Source: Gossypium raimondii (Eukaryota > Streptophyta > Magnoliopsida > Malvales > Malvaceae). From it: DNA of 64,000 bases. Location of the stretch: positions 3,968,001 to 4,032,000 of the forward strand of contig NC_068569.1 in NCBI RefSeq assembly GCF_025698545.1, read 5' to 3'. Of this stretch, positions 33,441 through 47,559 are shown one piece after another; within the stretch, counting starts at the first letter, position 1; each line of letters starts with the position of its first letter. The position numbers and the translations under genes were made by a program. The notes beneath the pieces are model-generated. The model worked only from the letters and a program-made list of their open reading frames with translations. It did not search any database and was not told where the DNA came from.

Positions 33441-36031
33441 ACCGTATCTCTTGCCGGAACCGGGTTACAGAGCAATACATGAGTTTACAGATCAAACAGA
33501 CAGAAATTTTAAACATTTCATATTATCAAAACAAGTCATCAAAGCATCATTTTAATCCAAATTATAAACATACCAAATCCAGATCAATTTGCCTAGTTCA
33601 TGAGCACTTAAAAATAAAATAAAATTCACATGCACCTATCTAGATTTAGTTCAGTTTACCATGTCATAATATGGCTTCAAAAATAAACACATATTTATAT
33701 GTATAAAACCAACCAAAATTAAACTTATAACCTCATTTACAATCAAACAACAAAATAATTATTATTTAGACACCCTAGGTACATGCCAACATAAAGGATA
33801 AACATCACCACATTTGAGTTCGGGATCATTGTTGGATGCTGAATAGGCGATCAAAAGTTAAGTACCTAACCTGAGCACGGAAAACAAAACCGTACGCTGA
33901 GTAAAAACTCCGTCGTATTTCTATAATCCGAATATTTAAAGATAAGAAATTTCAAATATGCTATTGAAATATAAACACATATTAATATTTAATTATTTCA
34001 ACAACCATATCATATTTCATTTGTTTCACAAATATCTCAATTCTCATACTTTCTATATAAATAGGTTTTCACAGTTTATTTCACAATTCATTATACAATT
34101 GCATTATCCATTCCATATTCATTTCATGAGTATATAACTCATATATTCCATATATTTGCAACATATTTCACATTCTATTTTCAATTCACTATTTCACTTC
34201 CATTTCTCATACTATGTATAAAATTTCATTATTCATTTACCCCTATTAACACGACTCGGACTCGGATAGATACACGAATCCAACCAAAACACACCAGTTT
34301 GTCACCTAGTGCCTCATCGAATAATTCGAAGTAATAATTTGACATTCAGTGTCTCATCAGCTAAACCGAATTAAATTGGCACACAGTGCCTCATCGAATT
34401 AATCTGAAGTAGTAAATTGGCACCTAATGTCTCATCGACTCGAAGTCGAAAAAATCCCTGAACTTTTCCAATCCTATGGCATGTCATCTATATCCGACTC
34501 AGCCCGATATAGTTAATAGGTTTTAATTTCACTTTTCAAATACAACCAATTTTCATTTCGATTTAAATAATCAATATATTCAATATATATATATCAATTC
34601 AATCAATATAAATTCAATAAATTCATCACATACTAAATCAATCCATTTCAATTGCAAAACACAATAATTTTCACCTCAGCACTTACCATGTACATTAAAT
34701 TAAATTATAACAATTAACAACTAAATTCGGATTATAGAAATACAAATCAAAAATTTCGAGCTATTCTTCGTTGACTTTATCTTTCCCCTTTTTAGTCAAG
34801 GGTTCCGGTACGACGTTAGCAATGGAATTAAAACAATTAAAATTTATCAATACAATACAATTTAAATTTCATATTGAATATTTTAACTTTTTACTCAACA
34901 TTTGTCTAAATTCCAATTTAGTCCCTAAACTTAGACTAATTTTATTTCTTCAAAATGAATTCTACATTTTATTCATTTCCACTTTAAACTAGATTTATCT
35001 CTCTAATTTCACTTAAATACCTAAATTTTGAAATTTTCATAATTTAGTCCCTATTACTCAAAATTTACAATTCAATCCTTTTCCATTTCTAACTTGAAAA
35101 TCTATCAATTTAGTCCCTAATACTAAAATTATTCAACATTAACAACACTTAAAACTTAATGATTTCTAAAATTTTGACATAGGTCGGTAGTACTTAATAC
35201 TAGAGTTTGAAAAACATAAAATTATAAGAAAAGAGACTAAATTGACTAACCAATTGAGCTTTAAACAATTGAAACCCTAACTTTCTCCTTTATCCTTCTT
35301 TCTTTCTTTTTCTTTCTGTTTCGTTCACTTTGTTTCTTTTCTATTTCTTTTCTTTTATTTTGTTTTCTTATACATTAATTTATTATTATATAATATAATA
35401 TACATACTTAATACTTAAGGTTTTATTTTATAATATATATAATAAATTCACAAATATCTTACTTATGCCACCTCAATTAATTTCAATAGTATAATTGCTT
35501 CTTTAGTCCCTTTAATTTTTCTTTAATCTATAATTCAATTTTTACCCTATATGCAATTTATTCCTTAAACCTATATTACTTTTAATTCAAGCAAATTCAC
35601 TTAACGAAACCTAATTAACTACACAACTAGCTTCGTAAATATTTATAATATTTATTAAAAATATTTACTGAGCCCAATTTACTGAACGGAGTCTCGGAAT
35701 GTATTTTCTTTTAATTTGGTCATTTTAATTACTTAACTATCGAAACATTAAAATTTCTTAATGAACTTTAATATCACCTTAATGACACTCCTTAAATATT
35801 TATAAAAATATTTACTGCTCAGTTTATAAAAACAAGTCTCCGATACCTTATTTTCTAAAACCACTTAAACTTAATAAATCACTTATATAACATAAATTAT
35901 CAAATCAAAAACCTTTTTAAAAATCACACTTGTCTTGTAAATATTAAATAATAATAATTGCGAAATTACTCGTCGAATTTGGTGGCCCTGAAACTACTGT
36001 TTCTGACACAACTGAAGAACGGGTTGTTACA
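33441..36031 (+). mobile_element. Solo-LTR-like element B nested in A
   Basis: The left part (GTATCTCTTGCCGGAACCG, then GGTTACAG) parallels the start of A but lacks the first dozen or so bases. The right end (ACGGGTTGTTACA) parallels the end of A, and both ends are preceded by 'CCGAAACTACTGTTTC'. It is about 2.6 kb. Target duplications are not clear because the left end is damaged. It has its own tandem repeat at 34307-34450 and no coding frame. Confidence 0.6.
34307..34450 (+). repeat. Tandem repeat inside LTR B
   Basis: About three imperfect units of roughly 50-60 bp carrying 'ttggcac..agtgcctcatcgaa' and 'gaagtagtaa'. It holds the same relative place in the LTR as the different minisatellites of the other copies. 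Confidence 0.6.
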
Positions 36032-38399
36032 GAACCAATCTGAATCAAATCAGAAATTGTAAAAAATTTGAAAACAGAGGTCATAAGGCCATGTGGTCAT
36101 GCCGTGTGATAGAGCACAAACCGTGTACAATTCGAAATATAGGTCACACGGTTGTGTCTCAGCTCGTGTGCTTGTCCGTGTGGATATTTGAAATAAGGTC
36201 ACATGGTTGTGTAACTCTCTAAGATCGTGTGAACAATCCTACACCTAAAATTTAAAATAGACACACGACCGTGTGAGGAGGTCGTGTGTGGCACACAACC
36301 ATGTGACAGCTCGTGTCCCAGGTTGTGTGCAGCTAAATGACTTCATTTTCAACCTAAAACAACCACTCTTACTTAACATCAAGCCATCCCATCTTCCACC
36401 AATATCACCCATTCAAAAACACATATAACACACCTAGAACATACCAATTTCATACAACTTATGTGTATAACCAATGTTATGCATAAACAACAACAACAAT
36501 TCACTTAAGATATCACCTCCGTATACATGTTATTCAATCAACAACAATGTTCTCAGATACTATATACCAAAACACATGCCAAAAACATATCATACATGTC
36601 CATTATTATACATTGCCTATTATAACTTACGCAGTTTCAAGAAGCATATACCAAATGACCAAAACATTTATAAATGGATATATAGAAGTCAAAACTAAAG
36701 ATATATACACAAATAAGCTAGAATCAAACTTAAACAATGTCATTTTAGCAAATTAACATAAAGGTTCTTAATACATGTCATTTATAACCAACATCAAAAT
36801 GATTAAAACTTCTACCGAAATAAAAGATGGATAATGTGTACGTGCTCCGACTTGATTCCAATCGATCAAACTTTCCGATGATCTATAGAAAAAAAAACAA
36901 ATATAGTAAGCAAGTAGTGCTTAGTAAGTTCGTATAAATCATAAACATGAACTTACCAAATAGGCACAAGTCATACAATTGATGCTTAATTTCATTAAAG
37001 GCTCATAAATGCATTCGAATCCTATATACATCACAAGTCCCACAAGTTAATAAGCTCAATAATGAAACAAATACATGTAAACACATTTGATATACCATTC
37101 ACTCAACATTTATTCATTTAACAATTCACATTTCCATTTTAAGTTTTCAATTCAAATGACCCTTTTTACATATCATATAATTATTTCCATTTCATATAGT
37201 CATTTCAAAGTGTTGACCTGAACACAATATGATTTAACAATTCCCAGTAAGTAACCATTTAAATATATGCATACTCAGAGTTCATAATTTGTTTACTTCA
37301 AACAAACAGTTCCGTACCAAATAACCTTTATTCTTCCGATGGATCTTTATAAAAGTATTCAATACATAAGTCCGAAAACAGATGATGCTTCTATGAGCTA
37401 ATCAAATACAGAGCAAGTGTGTTAGGTTATCCCTCCGAGCTAAACCTTTAAAATGACAACAGATTACCAGTCTAAGCTAAATTCGAGTCGCATGTATATC
37501 CGAGTCCGCAACACATGCAAGAGCTCAGTCCATAACAGAAATTTAGTCAAAAATCTCATGTATGAAACTTTTACTCGATCCATCGAAATTATTTTAGAAA
37601 TTCAGTGTATTTCACATAGACCATTTTCATTTTAACAGTTTCAAAATATATAAATATCATTAATAGCATTTAATAATGAATTATAACCAAAAAAAAAAAA
37701 AAACTGTATGAATTTACCTAAACCGAATCTACAGCAAAAACAACTCCAACGTCTAATCGATTATCTTTTTTTCCTTTCTCTCATTTATCAATCAACTCAT
37801 CCGATTCTTGATATGCAAAATTTTTCTTGGCCGAATGTTTTAAGTATTCATCAATGGGGTTTCGATCACAAGCAAGAAGAAATATGAAATGATGATAGTG
37901 TGGGTTTCTTATCACTTTTAAACTTTAATTAATTTAATTATAGCATATAATTTAGATAAAATAAAGCATCAGCAGTCCATGTTGACTTATTATGATCTAA
38001 TTACCATATAAGTCCTCCCCTTTCACTAATTAACCCATTTAATCATTAAAATCCAATAAAGATTAGATTTTGTATCTTTTATGATTTAGTCCTTTTATTT
38101 AATTAACTAACCAAATAATAAAATTTCCATATAAGTCCTTTTATTAATATAATAAATTTGAGCTCGGTTTATAGAAACGAGGTCCCGATACCTTATTTTT
38201 CAAAACCTCTTGATTTTGAGACATACCACTTACCTTTACTATTTGTTCAATAAACTAAAATTTATCAAGTCAAAATTCAATATAAAACTTTAGTTGACTC
38301 ATATGAATTAAATAATAATTATTACAGACTTACTCGTCGGGTTTGTGATCCCGAAACTACTGTTTCCGATACCACTGAAAAACGGATTGTTACACTCAA

Positions 38400-39820
38400 T
38401 AAAAAAGAAAAAAGAAGGTGAAGGGCACAAAACTAAAAACCTTTAAACATTAAGAGTACTTTTTGCAATTATGCGAAATAATAAATATTCTTTCAATTTA
38501 ATTGTGATTTTAAAATTTTAATAAAATTGACCACAACGTGCGCATGCTGATTCTAAAAATTAAAATTATTATAAATGAGCATCAGGCTACCATGTCTTTA
38601 GTGTAAGAAGGTGAAGTCTCCCGACAACTTTCCCATCAACTAAACAAAACAGAAAATCAAAATACAAAGTTTTCACCTTTAATCCACTCCAAAACCAAAA
38701 ACGCTTTTTAATCTAAGAACAAGAAATGAGTAGGAAGCAACACTCTTCACTATTCTTAAATTCTACCTAACAAAATTCACCTTCTCAAACCAAGAATTGA
38801 AAAGGGAAAAGGAGATCTCGTATTTGAGAACATATTGTGTTTTTAATTTAAATTGTATGTAATTTTATAATGTTCTTTATTTTATTGTTTAAATTTAGAT
38901 TCAAGATCAAATTTTGTAAATATTGTGAGTAAAATTTATTAATTTTTTAAAATTAGGATTAAATTAACCGAATATGTAAAATATTATAATTTCACCAATC
39001 AAAATATAATTACGTCGTCAATGAAATATTTTATGGTGCAAAGGTTACAATCAAATTAGAAGGCCCCAATTGGCAAGTTTTAATTGAATTATAAACTTTA
39101 AAAAATTCCAAATTTCAAATTTAGTTTAAATCCAAATTCACTGAATTAAAGAATTAGCCTCTCTATTTATTTTCAATTTCTGACAAATGGAAGTGTTTAT
39201 GAATATGGTTTACATCACTCAAAACAAAATTATTCCTCTTTCATCACTTTTTCTGTAAACTGTTTCTCAAATACAAAAGGAGACAAAAAGCGGCAAGTGA
39301 TTAGGATCTACTGAAGCTAACAGTACCAACCATTCATCCTTCTTCTCCAAGTGTCTTCACAAGCCACTGTTGCAAATGGAAAGCATCTCATATGCTCATT
39401 GCTGGGTAGCACCAATTTTTTCTTCAAAGCTGCATTAAGCATAGAAAACAAGTTCCTCAATTACCCCCTGAAGCCTTCAGCTTCTACACAGGTGACGGGG
39501 CCAGAAGAAAAGGGACCTCCTCATCACACCCAGATTTTATATTATATAAATTTTACACTAAATGGAATAGGTGCCACCATTTGTGATTGGTTCAGTGTTA
39601 CATTCTCATGGTATTGGGGGAAAAAAGCATACGGTGGCAACATTGTTAGGATCATTCGTGATACGACTAAAACCATGGTACATGCCTATTCCTGGATCCC
39701 TTATGGTAACCACTAACCATTTCAAAATATATGGTGTAGCCGAACCTTTGAGGTTTCGATAGTTGAAGAATCTGGGCTGCTACACCTTGCAACACAGACA
39801 GCAACAATGTAAGCTACTTA
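38400..39820. other. Intergenic DNA downstream of the FIP1-like gene
   Basis: AT-rich, followed by more mixed sequence. A plus-strand open frame of 121 codons (39351-39716) shows no domain I recognise and may be chance or a relic. The 3' UTR of the FIP1-like transcript probably lies at the right edge. Confidence 0.45.
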
Positions 39821-39828
39821 TTCCAGTA

Positions 39829-40053
39829 TTAGTTGCTGACCCACCTTCGTTTTCGGGCTGGCCTCTCCTGTTTAATATCTGAATCGGAGGGAGTTCTTTC
39901 AGTCTTGGCCGAAGACAACGCCTAGCTCTCCATCTTTTTTTATTGCAACCGTATCTTTTTCATGGGCATTGGAAGTTTGAACCTCTCACTTCGTTTCTTC
40001 AGCTTCTCGACAGTGTCAGATGGTCTTGTATCAGCATCCCTAATCTCTGGCTC
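39829..40053 (-). pseudogene. Former C-terminal coding region of the FIP1-like gene, beyond a stop
   Basis: Directly after the in-frame TGA at 40054-40056 the same frame continues EPEIRDADTRPSDTVEKLKK and RSERFKLPMPMKK, a conserved tail of plant FIP1 proteins. Two apparent single-base shifts at A-rich runs (near 39965 and 39940) and a TAG follow. The frame then resumes as ERPARKRRWVSN and a stop at 39829-39831. This looks like about 75 lost codons. Confidence 0.7.
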
Positions 40054-43000
40054 TCAAACACCATTATCGTCGGACACAGAATGATGATTCTCAGCAGGTT
40101 CAATAGACTTACTGGATTCATCCGGGATTTTGTACGATTTTGAAGATCCCACATTATAAATATTTTCAATCTCCTTTAACCTCGAGGAAGTTGATGACTT
40201 GCTGTTGATATTGTAATCCCTCTCCTCATGGCTTGTCCAACGTTCCAATTTGAAGCTCCCTCGTTTCGACTCTTGCTGTTCATCATCTGAAGATGCATCT
40301 TCTCTATGTTTCCGGGAAGAGTTATACACTGGGTTCTCACTCTTCTCATCACTTTTCAAGCCCTAACCAAGGGAAAAGGTAATAATAATGATAATAACAA
40401 AATATAATTGTTATAACTATAATAACAATGTTAATAGATTTGATCTGCAGCAAGGTCATTCCATCATTTAATTGAGAAGGGATGCTGCGAGATACACCAT
40501 CTTTATGTTTATGATGGCAAAGGGAAAGCCATGTTCTCGGACTTTTCATTTTCACGCTTGCATGAAACCAACATCTAACATATGATTCTCCAAATATAAG
40601 AAAATCGTATACAAAATTTAATATACCCATATTGGATACAATGCCCATATCCAAACATGGATATGAGGTATGATTCTCCAAATGGCAACTTTCTTCCCTG
40701 TTCAAATTAGATCTAGTAATCTGAAATCCAGCTTACCGTCAATATAACTTATTATTTTCTTTCAAAAGTACAACTTTTACACATTAAAATGGAATGCCAA
40801 AAAGAGAGTAATTTTTCAATAGAGCTAAAAAAAGAACTTCTAAGGAATCCTTCCCCACCAAATCCCCCTGATTTGGAAGATTCAAAAAAATGAAAAGTTG
40901 AAAGGTCTTCCCCCTCCCCCTTCCGAAACAGGAGAACAACAGAATTCACTTTGCAAGCCTAAAAAATAACAGAGATGATGACAACCAGGTCTACAGTAAA
41001 TTAAAAATATTGCTAGCTGAAACTGTTGCCCAAACTGATTGAATGACCATGGAAACAGGGATGGCATGGTGTGTTCTTCTTGCAGCATTGTGAAAAAATT
41101 GAAAAGACAGTAGAGCTAATGACGAGGACGATAAGATTGGTCTCATAGTGAGACTAATGCTACTTGTTAAATCCTCAGCACAAGTATCAAGGATGGAGTA
41201 ATTGAAACCAGGATCTCTGTTTTTGAAGAAACTGCATCAACTTTCAGTAGACGATTTATCTTTATATAAGCATGCACATGTATAGGCTCATTTCCAGAAA
41301 TTTGCTGCATATTTTTCTCCTTATTGCTAAAGAAATATTATGTCCTTGAGTCTATGAAACATACCGTTTCATTGTTCAGACCACTTAAATCTTCATTACT
41401 TCTCTTGGCAGAACCCAAAGTGATTGGACCTCCACCTTCAGATTCTCTATTCTTCCTAATGTTTTCTTTACGTTTCTTCTCATGCCCCCTTTGGCTATCA
41501 GAACCATTGACAGCATGGTCACTTCGAGTGCTTGACCTTTCCTGCCTGGACTTTCTCTCATCATTACTGAATTGATGTCCCTGTGAATATGAATCTTCGC
41601 GCCCTCTGTGGTGCGAGTAACCTTCATCATCATTCCGATCCCTTCTTTTTACCTGTTCACTGTTGCGTACTGCCTCTTTAAGTTGGTATTCTTTTTCAGA
41701 AACTCTATGTTCATCCTTTTCCCTAGTATGGCCAACCCATGCTTTGTCTTCCAAACCACGGCCACTCCTCACAGTACCCCGTACTTCTTTCTCCCGTTTT
41801 GATAAACTTTTGTCATGTGATTGCTTTAGCCTGTGCCATTCTTCCCTCTCCATCCGCTTCTCAACTCTCTCTCTGTTCAACCAGACGTCACCTTTCTGCC
41901 TAATTGAATGGTGTTCGTCAAAATTGTCTCTAATTCTTTGTTGCTCATCTCTCTTACGCTGGTCTAAAATTTCATCCCTTTCTTGCTTTTTGCACCTGCT
42001 GCTAGATTCTCTCTGTCCCTGCAAGATCTCCTCTTTGTCAGCATTGACCCTCCTCAGATAATCCTCATCTTTCCTTCTTTTGTTGTGGTAATCATCGGCT
42101 GCATCATACCTACTCTTCAAATTATCATCTCTTTCCCTAAGTCTCGTACTAACATCCTTATCACGATGAACTTTATAACTGCCTTTAACAAACTGTTTTC
42201 TAGAAGGTGGATAACCATCTCTTTCAGTCCTCTCATTTCCTCGAACCTTAGTCCTGTTCCTAGAACCCATTTCATCATCATGTCTCTTAAAGTCCTCAGA
42301 TCTATTTTTTCTGCTGTAAAGATCATCTTCTCCCCATTGGCAAGTACCATCAGTGTTGTCACACTCCCTTCGCCTATCAAAACCCTCTGTTTTAATGGGA
42401 AAATCATGTGACAAGCTAGCATCAAAGTCTCTAAGAGGATAAGAATCCTCTCCTGGTTTACCTGTCATGCGATTTCTCTCGATCTCACGTCTCACATCAC
42501 AATATTTTCTCTGGGAACTATGATCATGTTCATCAAGATTCTTCCTGACATTCCCAACACGAGATGAATGTCCACCCTGAACGACCTCCTCCTCAGCACT
42601 CTCTTGTCGTTTCTGATAATCCCTGCTGCTGCCAGATCTTGTTTTGCTGTGTTCACTACTTCTTGCAGCCCTAGTATCCTCACCATCATCAGCATTGTGA
42701 AGCTTCCTTTGCTCCACTTGAAAACGATTTTTTCCATTGTTCAAGGGATTGAGTGAACTCCCATCTTTATAGGTGCCATTTAACAGCTCCTTTTCAACAG
42801 GGCTTCCATCAGTTGGCTCAAGCTCATCATCAACACCATCCATATGCTCCACACTTATCTCCCTGGCATCTCTAACTAAGAAAGGAGATTTACCATCCAT
42901 GCTTTTGACAGATTCTTCCTCATGTCCAACACTGAACTTATCCTGTTTACCTTGAATAAGTGTCTCATGAGGGGATATTTCGCCCACTCTTCCCCGTCGT

Positions 43001-46000
43001 TGCCTGTGTGAAAGAGAGGGTTAATGGCATTATTCATGACAGTGTACTGTGTAGTATAAATTACCACCTCAAAAATAAACTAAAACATCAAGGTAATGAC
43101 AACCATAAAAAGAGTAACATTCATGCTCAATGTCACAACAAGTCTTTCACACCAACTTGTATTTCTCACTTACTAACTATGAAATATCATAAAGGCATGG
43201 GATTCATCAATGTAATGGGCTCATTAAAAACAAAAATGTGTTAATGATGGAAGCAGCATGAATTCATTTCTCTTCACAACCAAACATCTAGGAAATAATC
43301 CATCTGCTTAAAGGAAACAAACTATGCCGAAAACAACTACAGCTAAATATAAGTCAAAGACAGTAAAAGCATATCTATGTAAAAGCTTCTTCTTTTTTCC
43401 TACTTGGAAAATGCAAGCAGAAAGCTTATAAATCAGAACACAACCAAAACTAAGCAAATGTAGGGTCTTCAAGGTGGACAATACTTCACTACTCCACTTG
43501 AAGTAGCGTTGTAACACTCATGAGAATATTAACTTTATCCAAAAGAAACGACAATAAATTAATTCAAGGTTCATACCTCTCTTCGGGAGGAACCTCAAAG
43601 TTTCCACTAGGATGCATAGGACTCTGACCCCTAGATCCAGGACCATCTGGATGCAATGCTTCTGCAGGGAAGGGCAAAATCTTATGATCTTCAGGCACAT
43701 TACTCTGGGCAGAATTAATAGCCCTCTTTCCAATTAATTTTCTCTTTCGACTATTATAAGAATCTGGAAAACCATCAAAACATTCATTATCTTCATGTGC
43801 AACTTCAGCTTCAGATGCAAGATCTCCTATAAGATACTCCCTTGACAGTTCATTTTCTGTTTGGTCTTCAACACCATTCTGTGTGGAGGAATCATTGTCT
43901 AGAGTATCCTGACAGACAATCTGTTTACACAACTAAGAGTTAAACAATTTTCCAGCCTATCAATACTAAATAAGACTTGGACTAAGTGCAAATGAAACAA
44001 GGTTGACAGCTAACCTCAATAATTGCATCTGAATCACGGAGACGAGGTGGCCGTGTATCAATGGAGGGAAGGCGTTCCCCGCAACCTCCCTCCACTTGTA
44101 TTGCTCTCCCAGTTGGCTGGTACAGTAAATTGAGAAAAAAAGTCGTTATTGAACAGAAAGAAATAACACAACCGGTCTAGAATACATGGAATTGTTCAGT
44201 ACACTCATAAGAAAAAAGTTAGTTAATATTGGAGAACAAGGGTAGAGAAGATACAGACACAGAGATCTAGCAGATATCTTAAAGCTAAGATATCAACAAG
44301 GGTAGAGATGATACCCATAATAAGTATGGTTGAAGAATCAACATCTAACAGGATGCTTTTACAATTATAATGCATGTACTATAAAATTAGCAACTGAAGC
44401 TTACAAGTGGTTGTCGAATTCGAGCAGTTCCTTTGGTAACGTCATTTTGTCCTCCATCCAACTTTCCAAGATTAGCAGCACCAGCTCGAACCTCTTGCCC
44501 AGTTGCTGCTGCCAATTCTGGAGGCAAATCTGGATCATAACCCTAAAAGAAAGCAAGAAAATTATAACAGAACCGCAGAAGTCATACCATACCATTATCC
44601 AAGTATTTAAATCTTAAATGGGAACATTTTTTCAGATATTCATAAGCACCTACTTACCTGCTCTGTTCGCCCACTTTCATAAACGCGAATTTTGCTTTGC
44701 ATGGTCGTCTCCAAGCGGTGTTGTTCCTACAAGATTTTAAAACCCAACCTTCTTAGACATTAGTTCCTACAAGCATGAATAAGTTATCATTGAAACAATT
44801 ACCAGTTGTTTGTAATAATCTTTCCAGCCCTCCTCATTTAGACCAAAGTTGAAGAAGTCAGAGAGATCAACACCAGGATGCTTCCATGGCTTGTCCTCAA
44901 AACTATCAATGTCAACATTGAATATGGTTCTGGAATCCACAAGGGTTAATAAAAAATTAGTCATGCTAGAACAAAAAATAAATAATTAATTAGTCATGCA
45001 AAACCAAAAATTATGTTAAAACAGTCTGCACATGATACTAGTTAAAACAGTCTGCACATGATACTAGAAGAATGAAACATAAGAAAGTATGACTGAAGCC
45101 AAACAGCATCCTGCAACAAGCAATTTGTCTCCATTTTCAGCTTCCACAAGCCATAATAAATTGGATTTAATATAAGAAAATTATAGAAATTGATCAATTA
45201 CTTGTGAGAAGGAAGTGTAAATTCCAGCCCTCCACGCCCTGCCATATTGTTAATCCCTCCAGGCATTCCAAAACTAGGATGGAAACCTTTTTGCGTAGGA
45301 GTACCAGTTTTCATTCCATGTGGTCTCCAATCACCTCTACCACGACCAGCCGTACCACTCATGATTGGACGAACCTGAGCTGGGGCTGATCCAGGACCAC
45401 TAGCAATGGTTCCAGGCATTGGTGCTGCACCAGGTCTTACATACTGCATGTGCCAGAAAAGAGATTACAGCATTAATCAGAAATCAAAGTGAACAAGCAT
45501 TGCAATTTTAATCTTCTACTATAAAAATTGCAGTTTACAACAGAGTATGGGACCAGTGACACATATGCAGTGAACTTTCCATTGGATAACACAATTATAA
45601 GGTAAAACTTTGCATCATATCACCAAATATTAATAAGAGACTGATAAAATCACGAACTTAAGCTAAATGAAAATAAGAAATCCACTTCATAGTATGCACC
45701 AAGGCAATAAACTAATCAAGAAACAAGGATATCAAATGATGCACTGATCATAAGACAATTGATAAGGTTGCAGTACATGCACGTGCAACCAAAATATCAA
45801 TTACAAGAACAAATCTCAAGCTGCAAATAACTAGAACTCTGTGATATAACCAATTACTTGGGTTAAGAAAATCGGATCAAGTGCGAAAATGAGTTAGAAC
45901 AAGTATAAGAGAAGTGTATTTCCAGCGAATGTTATGTAGTTGATGTCGCATTTCAAGAAACAGAAAACATCGTGTGTTCAATTTGCAGAGTATAACTATA

Positions 46001-47488
46001 ATGTTATTATGCAAAGTTCCACCTCTTTTAACAATATATTGATTGCACTTCTCTTTGCAGTAGCATCTGGATTTCTGTTTGAGCACGGATTTCTTGACGG
46101 ACATATAAGCAAATAGTTTAAAACATAATTGTTCGTATTCAACAGCTCCTACAATGAATTATTGGTGTAGGAGACACGTGAACGATCAACAGACATATCT
46201 TCACATATTGCATAAAAAAAACACATTAACTAATGTGTACCTCGTCTTCAAAGGGATTACTATTGAAACAATTAGCTAATGTACCCCATAACGTTTGAAA
46301 ATCAAAATTTATGACCAAACCCTTGTTTTTTTATTGCATCAGCCAACAATATGTGGAAAACTTTTTACCCCTTTTGTACGTGAATTTTCGAGTGAAGCAA
46401 TACCACTCTGGTCTTGATATTCATAGACTTCTGAGCACACTACAAGCACCATCATAGGCTGGCCAAACAGACCGAAGGATTGTTTTACGGATAATCATGG
46501 TGACTTCTGAGTGCAACGTTATGATCTTCGATATTCAAATATAACATCAAAATATAATCTCCATTCGAATATTTGCCACTTGGCCAAAAAAATGGAAGAA
46601 GATACAAATGCTGTATATATCATTTAATTCAGTACAAAGGTTACAGACCAATAACTGTACTACATCCTAATCATTCATCAAATAATTGGGGCATATGACA
46701 AACAAAAACCCCATTTTTGTCCAAAATTCTCCAAATTGTTTGATTCAACAACAACATCAACATGTTAACACACTGACCTTAAACTGAGAATGGAACGGAT
46801 GGTACCCATAATTGCTGTAACCAATTTTCGGCGCAACCACGCTTCCTCCTCCACCGCCGGCGGAGCTAACCTTCGTTGCTTCTCCCCCTTCTTTCTTCTC
46901 CCCATCCGCCGCCTGGCATCCTTCTTCACCCCATTCATGCTCCTCCGTCCCTTGGTTTGCATCTGCGTCAGCCACTATCACAAGTGGGTCCTCGTCTTCG
47001 TCGTCATCGTCATCTTCGCCAATCATTCCTCCTCTTTCCATATCCATCAAGCCGTGGTGGTTGTCGTTCAACACTATCTGTAGATCATCTTCACTGTCAC
47101 TATCACAGCCATCGCCTTCATCGGCTTCCGCTTCACCGCCTTGAATTCCATTACCACTTTCGTTAGCATTCCATCCGAACTCTTCATGAGGAACCGGTTC
47201 GGTTAAACCCGGGAATATCGGGCCATCATAGCGGGCAGCTTCAATTCCATTACTACCCCCTTCTTCGATATCGAAATTAACGTCTTGGCCATCCGCAGGT
47301 TCGTGTTTAGAATCGAGAAACATTGGTGCAGGAGCTGAACCGCGGTTGAGATCGATGGGACGGTGGAGATGGGGGGGTGGAGGGAAAGGGTGGTGAGGTT
47401 GGGGAGCAGCGGATGACATCGTGGTAGTTGATGAGAAAGGGTGAAGAACGTCGGAGTAGAGATCTCCGAACTCATCGTCATCTTGCAT
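40054..47488 (-). CDS. FIPS5: FIP1-like pre-mRNA polyadenylation factor (FIPS5/FIP1V-like), C-terminally truncated
   Basis: Subunit of the CPSF complex; plant FIP1 bridges poly(A) polymerase and other 3'-end factors and binds RNA. Nine minus-strand exons: 47488-46778, 45443-45202, 44929-44803, 44726-44658, 44542-44405, 44116-44015, 43920-43577, 43003-41365 and 40362-40054, giving 1226 residues. The N-terminus is acidic and Pro-rich (DEFGDLYSDVL; DSDSEDDLQIVLND; an Asp run), then Gly/Pro-rich. The Fip1 motif spans about 321-359 (FNVDIDSFEDKPWKHPG, DLSDFFNFGLNEEGW). Exon 8 (546 codons) is an extremely charged Arg/Glu/Asp/Lys-rich low-complexity region, as in the Arabidopsis homologue. The Fip1 core is intact, but the frame ends at a TGA inside conserved sequence. 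It may still be functional, or it may be an early pseudogene. Confidence 0.88.
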
Positions 47489-47559
47489 TGGAAGATGAAA
47501 GGAAAGTAAAGAAGAGAGGCTGAGACAGAGACAAATAAAAGGGAGGAGAGTGTTAGGGA

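Larger units (their letters stand above)
33271..38394 (+). mobile_element. Solo-LTR-like element A, interrupted by copy B
   Basis: It begins TGTAACACCCTTAACC and ends GGATTGTTACA (TG...CA). It is flanked by perfect 5-bp target duplications, CTCAA at 33266-33270 and 38395-38399. Removing insert B (about 33441-36031) leaves about 2.5 kb, the size of the other copies. It carries the ACACGG/CGTGT motif block at about 36060-36340. No gag, protease, RT or integrase frame is present, so it is best read as a solo LTR. Confidence 0.75.

Noticed and set aside
39351-39716. 121-codon plus-strand open frame as a possible gene
   Set aside because: There is no recognisable domain and no neighbouring exons I could join. 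Kept only as a note in the intergenic entry.
41324-42955. Several plus-strand Ser-rich open frames opposite FIP1 exon 8
   Set aside because: They are shadows of the strongly biased Arg/Glu/Asp codons of the real minus-strand exon.
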